NCBI RefSeq assembly: GCF_017948455.1
Contig: NZ_JAFFSU010000006.1
Span: 124,001 to 188,000 of the forward strand
Length of the DNA stretch: 64,000 bases
DNA from: Streptomyces sp. GESEQ-4
GTDB lineage: Bacteria > Actinomycetota > Actinomycetes > Streptomycetales > Streptomycetaceae
Reading direction: 5' to 3'
Position 1 is the first letter of the stretch, and each line of letters begins with the position of its first letter. The translations under genes were made by a program, and so were the position numbers. Under the pieces are notes generated by a model, which saw nothing but the letters and a program-made list of their open reading frames with translations, was not told the origin of the DNA and did not search any database. Below, one piece after another: positions 1 to 8,563 of this stretch.

Positions 1-522
1 CAGCGCATGGTGGCGCTGGCCATGCTGCTGGGCCGGGCACGCCGGGGACGCAGTCCCGAGCAGGCGGACGCCATGCTGCGCCAGGCGCACCAGGAGTCCC
101 AGGACATGATGGCGGAGCTGCGCGAAGTGAGCTGGCGGGTGTACCCCTCGGCGCTGGACAGCCTGGGGCTCGAGGAGGCGCTGGGCGGGGTGTCCGAGCG
201 GTGCGGCATTCCCGTACGGACGGAGTTCGACGTCGGTGGGCCGTTGCCGCAACCGGTGGCGACCGCCGCGTACTTCGTGGTGTCGGAGTCCGTGACCAAC
301 GCGGCCAAGCACTCGCGCGCCACGGCCGTCTCCGTGCGGGTCGGGCTCCGCGGCGGAATGCTCGCCGTGCAGGTCCAGGACGACGGCAAGGGCGGCGCGA
401 ATCCGGCGGGCGGCGGGCTGAGCGGGCTGCGCAGCCGGGTGGCCGCGCTGGACGGCGCCCTGCGTGTCGACAGCCCCGAAGGGGGACCCACCACCATCAC
501 CGCGGAGCTGCCATGCGCCTGA
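1..522 (+). CDS. Sensor histidine kinase, C-terminal part (5' end outside window)
   Basis: Only the C-terminal part is visible; the reading frame is open to base 1, so the sensor region and the phospho-accepting histidine lie upstream. The first ~55 residues fit the second helix of a HisKA_3-type dimerisation domain (REVSWRVYPSALDSLGL). A HATPase_c domain follows with the N box NAAKHSRA, the ATP-lid aspartates in DDGKG, and a GLSGLRSR glycine loop. It should autophosphorylate and pass phosphate to the response regulator downstream, whose start overlaps this stop by 10 bases, so the two are translationally coupled. The stimulus cannot be inferred. Family call is firm; the full length is unknown. 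Confidence 0.93.
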   Translation, partial: QRMVALAMLLGRARRGRSPEQADAMLRQAHQESQDMMAELREVSWRVYPSALDSLGLEEALGGVSERCGIPVRTEFDVGGPLPQPVATAAYFVVSESVTNAAKHSRATAVSVRVGLRGGMLAVQVQDDGKGGANPAGGGLSGLRSRVAALDGALRVDSPEGGPTTITAELPCA

Positions 523-1157
523 TGATCGCCGAGGACTCGACCCTGCTGCGCGAAGGGCTGGTCCGTCTCCTGGTGGAGGAGGGGCACGAGGTCCTGGGCG
601 CGTACGGCGACGCTGGTCCGTTGATGGAGGAGATCGCCGTACGGCGGCCCGACGTCGTCGTTCTCGACATCCGGATGCCGCCTACGCACACCGACGAGGG
701 GCTGCGTGCCGCGCTGGAGATCCGTGAACGGTGGCCGGAGACCGGCGTAATGGTGCTGTCCCAGCACATCGAACGCAACTACGCCGTCCAGCTCCTGGCC
801 TCCAGCGCGGAACGAGTCGGCTACCTCCTCAAGGACCGCGTCGCACAAGTAGAGGAGTTCCTGGACGCGTTGGAGCGCATTCAGGCCGGGGGTGCGGCCA
901 TCGACCCGGAGGTGGTACGGCAGTTGGTGGTCCGGACGACGAACGCCGATCTCCTGACCCGCCTCACGCCTCGCGAGCGCAGCGTTCTCGAAACCCTGGC
1001 CCAGGGGCACACCAACACGGCGATCGCCCAGCAGCTGCATATCTCGCTGAGCGCGGTGGAGAAGAACCTCAACGCGATCTTCGACAAGCTGGAGCTGTCG
1101 CGCACCACCGGTTACAACCGGCGGATCCTGGCGGTGCTGAGGTATCTGGAGGCGTAG
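513..1157 (+). CDS. LuxR-family two-component response regulator
   Basis: A 214-residue NarL/LuxR-type response regulator. The receiver domain (about 1-125) has the acidic pocket E7-D8, the phospho-acceptor D52 in VVVLDIRMPP, the switch serine in VLSQH and K107 in YLLKDRV. The C-terminal HTH_LUXR (about 150-214) is clear from LTPRERSVLETLAQG and the recognition helix ISLSAVEKNLNAIFDKL. The ATG at 513 sits inside the last codons of the kinase and gives the natural receiver N-terminus; a longer upstream reading in the same frame lacks homology. It is the cognate partner of the overlapping kinase. Targets unknown. Confidence 0.96.
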   Translation: MRLMIAEDSTLLREGLVRLLVEEGHEVLGAYGDAGPLMEEIAVRRPDVVVLDIRMPPTHTDEGLRAALEIRERWPETGVMVLSQHIERNYAVQLLASSAERVGYLLKDRVAQVEEFLDALERIQAGGAAIDPEVVRQLVVRTTNADLLTRLTPRERSVLETLAQGHTNTAIAQQLHISLSAVEKNLNAIFDKLELSRTTGYNRRILAVLRYLEA

Positions 1158-1207
1158 CGAACGCCGGTTGGCGGGAGGCGTGGAACGCAGACCGTGGCGC
1201 CTCGCGG

Positions 1208-1915
1208 CTACGCCCCCTCCCCCGGGTCCCAGTCCAGCAGCCGTACCTTCGCGACCGTCCGGACGTGGCGGCGCATCGCCGCGGCGGCGGCTGCGGGGCG
1301 GCGGTCGGTGATCGCGTCGAGGATGGCCTCGTGCTGGGCGTAGGAGCGGGTGGGGCGGCCGGGCTGGCGGAGGGACTCGGTGCGGCTCTCGGCGATCTGG
1401 TCGGAGATGGAGCGCATGAACTCGGCGAGGATGCTGCTGTGCGCGGCCGCCGTGACCGCCGCGTGGAACAGGCGGTCACCGTCGACACCGGGCCGGCCGT
1501 GCTCGATCTCCTCGGCCATGTGCGCGAGCGCCTGGCGCATCGCGGTCAGGTCGTCCTCCGTACGCCGCTCCGCGGCCAGTTCGGCGAGTTTCGTCTCCAG
1601 GGCCTCGCGGGCGTCGAGGACGTCGGGGAGACGCCGGCGACGCTCGACCAGCTTCTCCACGGGCTCCACGTCGAGGCTGTCCCGGACGAGGTACGTGCCG
1701 CCGCCGTGCCGCGCCTCCACCAGGCCCTGGACCTCCAGCACCACGATGGCCTGCTTCACCGAGGCGCGGCTGACGCCGAGGCGCTGGGCGAGGTCGCGCT
1801 CGGGCGGGAGACGGTCGCCGGCCTTGAGGTCACCCTCGGCGACGTACTGGCGCAGCCGGTCCAGCACCTGCTCGTAGAGGCGCTGCTTGCTCATGGGGCG
1901 CAGGGCGTCGGTCAC
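1208..1915 (-). CDS. GntR/FadR-family transcriptional regulator, probable regulator of the malonate cluster
   Basis: A 235-residue FadR-subfamily GntR regulator. The N-terminal winged helix (about 8-75) shows LRQYVAEGDLKAGDRLPPERDLAQRLGVSRASVKQA; the C-terminal all-helical FCD ligand domain (about 90-225) carries the His/Asp pattern of the family (FHAAVTAA, QHEAILDAI, MRRHV). The GTG at 1915 is chosen because GAGAGGGGG lies 5-8 bases upstream and the FadR fold begins shortly after; an earlier in-frame start would add 44 non-conserved residues. It is divergent from the permease-matB-carboxyltransferase genes, the usual arrangement for MatR-type regulators that respond to malonate or malonyl-CoA. 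The specific ligand is inference from this context. Confidence 0.9.
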   Translation of the reverse strand: MTDALRPMSKQRLYEQVLDRLRQYVAEGDLKAGDRLPPERDLAQRLGVSRASVKQAIVVLEVQGLVEARHGGGTYLVRDSLDVEPVEKLVERRRRLPDVLDAREALETKLAELAAERRTEDDLTAMRQALAHMAEEIEHGRPGVDGDRLFHAAVTAAAHSSILAEFMRSISDQIAESRTESLRQPGRPTRSYAQHEAILDAITDRRPAAAAAAMRRHVRTVAKVRLLDWDPGEGA

Positions 1916-1973
1916 AGGGTCCCCCTCTCGTGGGGAGGGTAACACTGGGTGGTCGAGTGGTTCATTGGTGCAG

Positions 1974-1984
1974 TGGCTGAGCCA
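1974..1984. promoter_or_regulatory. Palindromic operator candidate, copy 1 (TGGCTGAGCCA)
   Basis: An 11-bp palindrome TGGCTgAGCCA in the divergent promoter region, 59 bases upstream of the GntR gene start. It matches the second copy at 2050 except for the centre base. FadR-type GntR proteins bind short palindromes of this size, so this is a candidate operator. No binding evidence. Confidence 0.5.
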
Positions 1985-2049
1985 ATTCTTGCGCGACCCC
2001 TTGACGCGTCGGACAGACGGGCCCACGCTAACCAGCCAACCAGGCAAAG

Positions 2050-2060
2050 TGGCTCAGCCA
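2050..2060. promoter_or_regulatory. Palindromic operator candidate, copy 2 (TGGCTCAGCCA)
   Basis: Second copy of the TGGCTsAGCCA palindrome, here extended to a perfect 13-mer GTGGCTCAGCCAC (2049-2061). It lies 76 bases centre to centre from the first copy and about 78 bases before the permease start, and downstream of a TTGACG -35-like hexamer at 2001. A regulator bound at both sites could control both divergent transcripts. Confidence 0.5.
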
Positions 2061-2063
2061 CTC

Positions 2064-2095
2064 GTCCACTCACCCAGCCGTCCACTCACCCAGCC
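2064..2095 (+). repeat. Perfect 16-bp tandem duplication
   Basis: GTCCACTCACCCAGCC occurs twice with no gap (2064-2079 and 2080-2095), in the leader between the candidate operator and the permease ribosome-binding site. It may be a replication-slippage product or part of the leader. No function is evident. Confidence 0.85.
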
Positions 2096-2137
2096 AGTCA
2101 TCCCTCACCGCTCCGGGACCCAAAGGCGGGAGCCCGT

Positions 2138-3502
2138 ATGTCATCCGAACTCATCTCGATCCTCGTCCTCGTCGTGGTGTTCGTCATCGCCACCACGCGC
2201 TCCATCAACATGGGCGCGCTCGCCTTCGCCGCCGCCTTCGCGGTGGGCGAGCTCGTCGCCGACCTCGACGCGGACGGCATCTTCGCCGGCTTCCCCGGCG
2301 ACCTCTTCGTCGTCCTCGTCGGCGTCACGTATCTGTTCGCGATCGCGCGGGCCAACGGCACCACCTACTGGCTGGTGCATGCGGCCATCCGGCTCGTACG
2401 GGGGCGGGTGGCCCTGATCCCGTGGGTGATGTTCGCGATCACCGGGGCGCTCACGGCGATCGGCGCGGTCAGTCCGGCCGCGGTCGCGATCGTCGCGCCC
2501 GTCGCGCTGAGCTTCGCCTCCCGTTACGGGATCAGCCCGCTGCTGATGGGCGCGATGGTGGTGCACGGCGCCCAGGCCGGCGGGTTCTCGCCGATCAGCA
2601 TCTACGGTTCGATCGTCAACGGCATCGTGGAGCGCGAGAAGCTCCCCGGCAACGAACTCGCCCTCTTCCTCGCCTCGCTCCTCGTCAACCTGGTCATCGC
2701 GGGCGTGGTGTTCGTCCTCTTCGGCGGCCTGAAGCTGTGGACGCAGGGCGCGGTGGCGACGGAGACAGGGACAGGGACGGAAGGCGGTGGCTCCGGCAGC
2801 GGCGATACGGGGAAGCCGCGCCCGGAGCCGAACGGCACCGGCACCTCCCCCACTCCCACCGCCACAGTCACAGCCACCCACCCCGACACAGCCCCCGACA
2901 CCCGCCTCACCCCCTCCCGCATCACCACCCTCGTCGCCCTGGTCGCCCTCGTCGTCGCCGTGCTCGCCTTCGATCTCGACGCCGGGCTCACCGCGATCAC
3001 GCTCGCCGTGGTCCTCAGCGCCGCCTGGCCGGAGGACAGCAAGAAGGCGGTCGGGCAGATCGCGTGGCCGACGGTGCTGGTGATCTGCGGTGTGCTCACG
3101 TACGTCGGCGTGCTGGAGGAGATGGGCACGATCACCTGGGCGGGCGAGGGCGTCAGCGACATCGGCGTGCCGCTGCTGTCCGCCGTGCTGCTGTGCTACA
3201 TCGGTGCGCTCGTCTCGGCGTTCGCGTCGTCCGTGGGGATCATGGGCGCGCTGATTCCGCTGGCGGTGCCGTTCCTCGCGGAGGGGGACGTGGGCGCGGT
3301 CGGCATGGTGGCGGCGTTCGCGGTGTCGGCGACGGTCGTGGACGTCAGCCCGTTCTCGACGAACGGCGCGCTGGTCCTGGCCGCCGCGCCGGACGTCGAC
3401 CGCGAGCGATTCTTCAAGCAGCTGATGGTGTACGGAGGGATCGTGGTGGCGGCGGTACCCGCGGTGGTGTGGCTGGTGCTGGTGGTGCCCGGCTGGGGGT
3501 AG
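2138..3502 (+). CDS. matC: MatC-like dicarboxylate (malonate) permease
   Basis: A 454-residue integral membrane protein of the SLC13/MatC type. Two hydrophobic halves of about five to six membrane segments each (1-205 and 265-454) are joined by a long Gly/Ser/Thr/Pro-rich linker that is probably cytoplasmic and disordered. The N-terminal half, with MGALAFAAAFAVGELVADLD and GFPGDLFVVLVGVTYLF, is the MatC N-domain pattern. The ATG at 2138 begins directly at the first membrane helix; upstream in-frame sequence is promoter DNA containing repeats. It is first in an operon with matB and a carboxyltransferase, opposite a GntR regulator, so malonate uptake is the likely role. Substrate is inferred from context. 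Confidence 0.85.
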   Translation: MSSELISILVLVVVFVIATTRSINMGALAFAAAFAVGELVADLDADGIFAGFPGDLFVVLVGVTYLFAIARANGTTYWLVHAAIRLVRGRVALIPWVMFAITGALTAIGAVSPAAVAIVAPVALSFASRYGISPLLMGAMVVHGAQAGGFSPISIYGSIVNGIVEREKLPGNELALFLASLLVNLVIAGVVFVLFGGLKLWTQGAVATETGTGTEGGGSGSGDTGKPRPEPNGTGTSPTPTATVTATHPDTAPDTRLTPSRITTLVALVALVVAVLAFDLDAGLTAITLAVVLSAAWPEDSKKAVGQIAWPTVLVICGVLTYVGVLEEMGTITWAGEGVSDIGVPLLSAVLLCYIGALVSAFASSVGIMGALIPLAVPFLAEGDVGAVGMVAAFAVSATVVDVSPFSTNGALVLAAAPDVDRERFFKQLMVYGGIVVAAVPAVVWLVLVVPGWG

Positions 3503-3575
3503 GCCTCACCGGCCTGCGCCGCCGCAAGGTGACCGTTGCAGCGTGACAACAGGTTCGAGTTAAGGAGTACGACGC

Positions 3576-5024
3576 GTGTCCTCTCTCTTTCCCGCCCTGA
3601 CCGAGGGCCCGACCGACCGTCCCGCGCTGCGGTTCGGCGACCGCTCCCTGACCTACGGGCAGCTCGCCGCCGCGGCCGGCGCGACGGCCGGGAGAATCCG
3701 GGGCGCGGAGCGGGTGGCCGTCTGGGCGACCCCGGCGCTGGAGACGGCCGTCGCCGTGGTGGCGGCGCTGGAGGCCGGGGTGGCCGTCGTACCGCTGAAC
3801 CCGAAGTCGGGCGAGAAGGAGCTGGGGCACATCCTGGCCGACAGCGCCCCGTCGGCCGTACTGACCGCATCCGGCACCGAACTCCCCTCCCCCCTGGGCG
3901 ACTTGCGGCGCATCGACGTGAACCCGCAAGCCACCGGCACCACGCCCGCCACCTCACTCTCTCCCGAAGATCCCGCCCTCGTCGTCTACACCTCCGGCAC
4001 AACCGGCCCGCCCAAGGGCGCCGTCCTCCCGCGCCGCGCGATCGCCACCACCCTCGACGCGCTCGCCGACGCCTGGCAGTGGACCGGCGACGACATCCTC
4101 GTCCACGGCCTCCCCCTGTTCCATGTGCACGGTCTCGTCCTGGGCGTCCTCGGCCCGCTGCGGCGCGGTGGGTCCGTCCGCCACCTCGGCCGGTTCAGCA
4201 CGGAGGGCGTGACGCGCGAGCTGAACGACGGCGCGACCATGCTGTTCGGCGTGCCGACGATGTACCACCGCATCGCCCAAGCCCTGCCCGAGGAGCCGCA
4301 GTTGGCGAAGGCTCTCGCCCATGCCCGGCTGCTCGTCTCCGGGTCGGCCGCGCTGCCCGTGCACGACCACGAGCGGATCGCGGCGGCGACCGGGCGGCGG
4401 GTGATCGAGCGGTACGGCATGACGGAGACGCTGATGAACACCAGCGTGCGGGCCGACGGGGAGCCGCGGGCGGGGACGGTGGGCGTACCGCTGCCGGGCG
4501 TGGAGCTGCGGCTCGTCGAGGAGGACGGGGCGGCCATCACGTCGTACGACGGCGAGACCGTGGGCGAGATCCAGGTGCGCGGACCGAACCTGTTCACCGA
4601 GTATCTCAACCGGCCGGACGCGACGGCCGCCGCGTTCACCGCCGACGGCTGGTTCCGCACCGGCGACATGGCGGTGCGGGACCCCGACGGCTATGTCCGG
4701 ATCGTCGGTCGCAAGGCCACCGACCTGATCAAGAGCGGGGGGTACAAGATCGGGGCGGGCGAGATCGAGAACGCGCTGCTGGAGCACCCGGGTGTGCGGG
4801 AGGCCGCGGTCACCGGTGAGCCCGACCCGGATCTGGGTGAGCGGATCGTCGCCTGGATCGTTCCTGCGGATCCTCAATCCCCGCCCGCCGACGACGAGTT
4901 GGCTGATCATGTGGCCCGTCGCCTGGCCCCGCACAAGCGGCCCCGCGTCGTCCGTCACCTCGACGCCCTGCCCCGCAACGACATGGGGAAGATCATGAAG
5001 CGGGCGCTGAGCACCGATGGCTGA
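3576..5024 (+). CDS. matB: Malonyl-CoA synthetase (acyl-CoA synthetase, ANL family)
   Basis: A 482-residue ANL enzyme expected to convert malonate (and often methylmalonate), ATP and CoA to malonyl-CoA in the cytosol. The P-loop motif VYTSGTTGPPKG is near residue 137, the A5 motif ERYGMTET near 280, the A7/A8 region GWFRTGDM and KSGGYKIGAGEIE near 360-395, and the adenylation lysine in NDMGKIMKRAL at the C-terminus. GTG at 3576 follows AAGGAG at about 9 bases. Length and motifs fit MatB, and the permease upstream and carboxyltransferase overlapping downstream (8 bases) support malonate metabolism and extender-unit supply. Confidence 0.92.
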   Translation: MSSLFPALTEGPTDRPALRFGDRSLTYGQLAAAAGATAGRIRGAERVAVWATPALETAVAVVAALEAGVAVVPLNPKSGEKELGHILADSAPSAVLTASGTELPSPLGDLRRIDVNPQATGTTPATSLSPEDPALVVYTSGTTGPPKGAVLPRRAIATTLDALADAWQWTGDDILVHGLPLFHVHGLVLGVLGPLRRGGSVRHLGRFSTEGVTRELNDGATMLFGVPTMYHRIAQALPEEPQLAKALAHARLLVSGSAALPVHDHERIAAATGRRVIERYGMTETLMNTSVRADGEPRAGTVGVPLPGVELRLVEEDGAAITSYDGETVGEIQVRGPNLFTEYLNRPDATAAAFTADGWFRTGDMAVRDPDGYVRIVGRKATDLIKSGGYKIGAGEIENALLEHPGVREAAVTGEPDPDLGERIVAWIVPADPQSPPADDELADHVARRLAPHKRPRVVRHLDALPRNDMGKIMKRALSTDG

Positions 5025-6408
5025 CCGTCTCACCGCCCGCGAGACGATCGCCCTCGTCGCCGACGACTTCTCCGAACTCCCGCCCCCGCCGGGGCAGTCG
5101 GCCCCGGACGGCCCCCTCGGCTGGCAGGGTTACGACGCCTCGCGCGCCCGCGCCGCCGAACGCACCGGCGAGCAGGAGTCCGTCGTCTGCGGCACGGCCC
5201 GCATCGAGGGCACGCACGCGCTGCTGATCGCCTTCGAATTCGGTTTCCTGGGCGGCTCGTTGGGCGAACGGACCGGCGACCGTATAGAGGCCGCCTACGC
5301 TCACGCCCGCGCTCACCGTCTCCCCGTCGTCCCGCTCGTCGCCACCGGCGGCAGCCGCATGCAGGAGGGCATGTTCGCGCTCACCCAACTCCAGCGCGTG
5401 GCCCGGCAGTCCGCCCTCACCCGCGAGGCGGGCCTGCCCCAGATCGCCGTACTCCGCGACCCGACGACCGGCGGCGGCTGGGCCACGCTCGGCGCGGGCG
5501 CGGATGTCGTCCTCGCCCTCCCCGGCGCCCAGGTCGGCTTCGCGGGCTCCCGGGTCCGTCCCCCGGACGCGGATCCCGCCGCGTACACGGCGGAGGCGCA
5601 GGTGGCGGCGGGCGCGGCGGACGCGATCGTACGGCCGGAGCAACTGCGGGCGACGCTGGGCCGGTGGCTGAAACTCCTGACGCGACCGTCGGCACAGGAG
5701 GCACCGGTCCCGCGGACGCTGGGCACCGCGGAGGCCTCGGCCACAGCCACCGCGGCACAGCCCGCCGTCACAGGCAACGCCCCCGACGACGCCCCGAACC
5801 TCCCGCCAACAGCCTGGGAAGCCGTCCAGCGCGCCCGCTCGCCTCAACGCCCGCGCGCCGAGGCCTACTTGGACGCCTACTTCACCCACCGCGTCGCCCT
5901 CAGCGGTGACCGTTGCGGTGGCACCGACGCGGGGATGCTCTGTGGGTTCGGCGAGCATGACGGTCGTACGGTCGCGTATGCGGCGCAGGCCGGGACGGCG
6001 ACGCGGCCCGCCGGTTACCGTATGGCCGCCCGGCTGATCCGGCTGGCGGACCGGCTCGGGATTCCCGTGCTGACGCTGGTGGACACGCCGGGCGCGGCCA
6101 ATGACGCCGAGGCGGAGCGGCAGGGGGTGGGCGCGGCGATCGCGGACGTGTTCGTCGCGGTGGCCGGCGCCCGTACGCCGATCACCACGCTCCTCATCGG
6201 CGAGGGCGGCTCGGGCGGCGCGCTGGCGCTGGCCGCGCCCGGCAACACCTGGGCCACACCGGACAGTTACTTCTCGGTGATCGCACCGGAGTTGGCGGCG
6301 GCGATCCTGAAGCGGCCGGCGGAGGAGGTCGAGGCGACAGCGGATCAGCTCCGTATCCGGCCGCAGGACCTGGCGGAGCTGGGGGTGATCCGGGGCGTGG
6401 CCGGCTGA
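5017..6408 (+). CDS. Fused beta-alpha carboxyltransferase (acetyl-CoA carboxylase / malonate decarboxylase type)
   Basis: A 463-residue protein with two crotonase-fold carboxyltransferase halves. The N-terminal half has GGSLGERTGDRIEAAYAHAR and VATGGSRMQEGMFAL, as in the ACC beta subunit or MdcD, but lacks the beta-subunit zinc finger. The C-terminal half has TLVDTPGAANDAEAERQG and LLIGEGGSGGALALAAP, as in the ACC alpha subunit or MdcE, separated by an Ala/Pro/Thr-rich linker (about 220-285). It overlaps matB by 8 bases. Classical mat operons carry the malonyl-CoA decarboxylase MatA; none is present here, so this protein may handle malonyl-CoA carboxyl transfer or decarboxylation instead. Exact reaction is not determined. 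Confidence 0.85.
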   Translation: MADRLTARETIALVADDFSELPPPPGQSAPDGPLGWQGYDASRARAAERTGEQESVVCGTARIEGTHALLIAFEFGFLGGSLGERTGDRIEAAYAHARAHRLPVVPLVATGGSRMQEGMFALTQLQRVARQSALTREAGLPQIAVLRDPTTGGGWATLGAGADVVLALPGAQVGFAGSRVRPPDADPAAYTAEAQVAAGAADAIVRPEQLRATLGRWLKLLTRPSAQEAPVPRTLGTAEASATATAAQPAVTGNAPDDAPNLPPTAWEAVQRARSPQRPRAEAYLDAYFTHRVALSGDRCGGTDAGMLCGFGEHDGRTVAYAAQAGTATRPAGYRMAARLIRLADRLGIPVLTLVDTPGAANDAEAERQGVGAAIADVFVAVAGARTPITTLLIGEGGSGGALALAAPGNTWATPDSYFSVIAPELAAAILKRPAEEVEATADQLRIRPQDLAELGVIRGVAG

Positions 6409-6499
6409 CTCCCGGCGGAATCCGGTGACATCTCCAAGCACCGTCCGTAACAATGGAGTTCGCACAGGTCACATACATCGCGGGGGAGCGGGCGACGCC

Positions 6500-6874
6500 A
6501 TGGACGGGTTGATGGAGTTCCGGACCGAGGGCGGCGCCATGGTGGTCGTGGAGGGTGTCGAGGACGAGTCGGGCGCCCGGCTGGTGTCGCGCGGCGACGG
6601 GCCGGCGCGGGCGGCGCGCACGTTCGAGGGCGCGCTGGACGGGGTCCGGGCGGCGGCCGAGTCCGCGTTGCGGGTCTTCCGGGACGGCTCGCTGCGGCCG
6701 GACTCGGTGGAGCTGGAGTTCGGCGTGAAGCTGACCGCCGAGTCCGGAGCGGTCATCGCCAAGGGGTCGGCGGAGGGCCATCTGGTGGTGAAGCTCAGCT
6801 GGTCCCCGGGACAGACCCCGGGACAGCCCCTGGGACCGACCCCAGCGGCACCGGAGGCCGCCGGCCAGTCATGA
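6500..6874 (+). CDS. Small trypsin-co-occurring protein (Trypco1/CU044_2847-like)
   Basis: A 124-residue acidic protein. The core has two beta-rich stretches, MEFRTEGGAMVVVEGV and VELEFGVKLTAESGAVIAKGS, joined by a helix FEGALDGVRAAAESALRVF; this is the layout of the small domain known to co-occur with trypsin-like proteases and NTPases in actinobacteria. The tail is rich in Gly/Pro/Gln. ATG at 6500 is chosen because GGGGGAG precedes it at about 11 bases and it starts with the conserved strand. Its stop overlaps the ATG of the trypsin gene in ATGA, so the two are coupled. Role unknown; it may bind or regulate the protease. Confidence 0.75.
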   Translation: MDGLMEFRTEGGAMVVVEGVEDESGARLVSRGDGPARAARTFEGALDGVRAAAESALRVFRDGSLRPDSVELEFGVKLTAESGAVIAKGSAEGHLVVKLSWSPGQTPGQPLGPTPAAPEAAGQS

Positions 6875-8535
6875 GCGGCGCCGCCTGGCACGCCCGGATC
6901 TCCTGCGGGAACGAGGTCGGCGCGGGCTTCCTGATCTCCCCCCGCCGTGTCCTCACCTGCGCCCACGTCGTGCGCGGGCGCGGCACGTCGGAGGTGACGG
7001 TGACCTTCCCCGGCAGCAGAGGGCTCGATCCGCTGTCCGCCACGGTGACCGCCCACGGCGGCTGGTCGGGCGGCGCGGCCGACCCCGGTGACCTGGCCGT
7101 CCTCGAACTGGACCGCGAAGTCCCGCTGGCGCCCGCCCAGTTCGCACCGCCGGGCGCCGAACTGGGCGACCCCGCGCCGACGCTCGTCGCATACGGCTTC
7201 CCCAAGGGGTACGACGAGGGCATGCTCGCCCGCTACCAGGCCGTGCCCGGCGCACTGGTCTCGGACGAGTGGCGTCAGCTGGAGGCCGTGACGGCTCACG
7301 GGCAGCCCCTGGCGGCCGGCTTCAGCGGCGCCGCGGTGGCCCTCCCGGACGGCAGGGTCGTCGGCATGGTGGCGTCGGTCGCGGGCGCGCGGGACGTCCG
7401 GGTCGGGCGGATGCTGCCCACCCAGGTCATGGCGCGCTACTGGCCGGAGCTGGGCGAGCGGGTGCCCACTCCCGACCATCACCCCGATGCCGTACGGCGG
7501 TTGTACACGCTGGTGCGCAGGGCGGTGGCGCACGACGTGGACTGCGATCCGAACCGGCTGTACGTCGATGCCGTGGGCCCGTTCGGGCCGCCGTTGCCGG
7601 AGGGCGGGTTCGCCTCGCTCGGGGCGGCTGCCGGGTATGTGCAGTGGGAGGTGCCGGGCGCGGAGGCGGTGGGCCGGTTCGCCGACCGGCTGCAGGAGCT
7701 GCTGGACGCGACGCCCGCCCGGCCCGCCGCCGCGCACGCATGGTCGCCGATCCTGGTCGAGATCGAGCACAGCGGAGCCGGCGTCGACCAGGTCACCGTC
7801 GAGGTGTCCGCCTACCGCGACGGGCACCGGCGGCGCATCGGGTCGCGCAGGCTGCCGCGCACCGCCGTACGGGCGTACGTCCAGGAGCGCATCGACGAGG
7901 CGTTCAGCCACCTCGCTCCGGACGCGGACGAGCTGATCACGTTCGTGCTGCCCCGCGAGTGGCTGAACGAGCCGGTGGCGCACTGGGAGTGCGGTGAGGA
8001 CGACTCCACCCCGCTGGGCTGCGCCTATCCGCTGGTCGTGGTGGACCGGTCCCGGCACCGCAGCGGGCGGCTGCGGCACCGGCTGGCCAAGCGGTGGCAG
8101 CAGCTGGACGCCTGTCCCGGGGCGCGGCTGCACCGCGTGGAGTGCGGTGCCCCGGAGCGGCCGCCGAGCCTGCGCAAACGGCTGCGCGACCACTCGGCCG
8201 ACCTGGCGGGCTTCGCCTTCCCGCCGTCCACCGCGAGGCCGCACTTCGAGGTCGGCCTCAACACTCCGGTGCCGGTGCTGCTGTGGTCGCGTACGGGCTG
8301 TGCCGACCTGCGGCACGACGGTCCCTGCTCCGGGGCCGCGTTCCTCGACGAACTCGCCGCCTCCGTCGCCGATGTCCCGCCGATCGAACTCCCGCGTCAC
8401 GTCATGGAGTTGAGGGAGTCGGCGGACGCGGACGACGATCCGGAGAGCCACTGGGCGAAGGACGTCCAGCTGCTCTGGGACGACCCGCGCTGCTTCCCCG
8501 AGCCCGCCGCCTCCTTGCACTCACCCGTCGTCTGA
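6871..8535 (+). CDS. Trypsin-like serine protease fused to a VMAP-C-like domain
   Basis: 554 residues. The N-terminal ~190 residues form a trypsin-like domain with an apparently complete triad: H32 in VLTCAHVV, D74 in GDLAVLEL and S152 in GFSGAAV. From about 200 to 540 lies a VMAP-C-type region, recognised by FVLPREWLNEPVAHWE, the PLGCAYPLVVVDRSR strand and PVLLWSRT near the end. No signal peptide is visible, so it should act in the cytoplasm. It sits between the Trypco1 protein and a MoxR ATPase, the order expected for trypsin/MoxR/vWA ternary conflict systems of actinobacteria. Probably activated on sensing a threat to cleave a partner; the substrate is unknown. Confidence 0.8.
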   Translation: MSGAAWHARISCGNEVGAGFLISPRRVLTCAHVVRGRGTSEVTVTFPGSRGLDPLSATVTAHGGWSGGAADPGDLAVLELDREVPLAPAQFAPPGAELGDPAPTLVAYGFPKGYDEGMLARYQAVPGALVSDEWRQLEAVTAHGQPLAAGFSGAAVALPDGRVVGMVASVAGARDVRVGRMLPTQVMARYWPELGERVPTPDHHPDAVRRLYTLVRRAVAHDVDCDPNRLYVDAVGPFGPPLPEGGFASLGAAAGYVQWEVPGAEAVGRFADRLQELLDATPARPAAAHAWSPILVEIEHSGAGVDQVTVEVSAYRDGHRRRIGSRRLPRTAVRAYVQERIDEAFSHLAPDADELITFVLPREWLNEPVAHWECGEDDSTPLGCAYPLVVVDRSRHRSGRLRHRLAKRWQQLDACPGARLHRVECGAPERPPSLRKRLRDHSADLAGFAFPPSTARPHFEVGLNTPVPVLLWSRTGCADLRHDGPCSGAAFLDELAASVADVPPIELPRHVMELRESADADDDPESHWAKDVQLLWDDPRCFPEPAASLHSPVV

Positions 8536-8563
8536 GCTGCCCAACCCCATGGAGAGAAGATCC

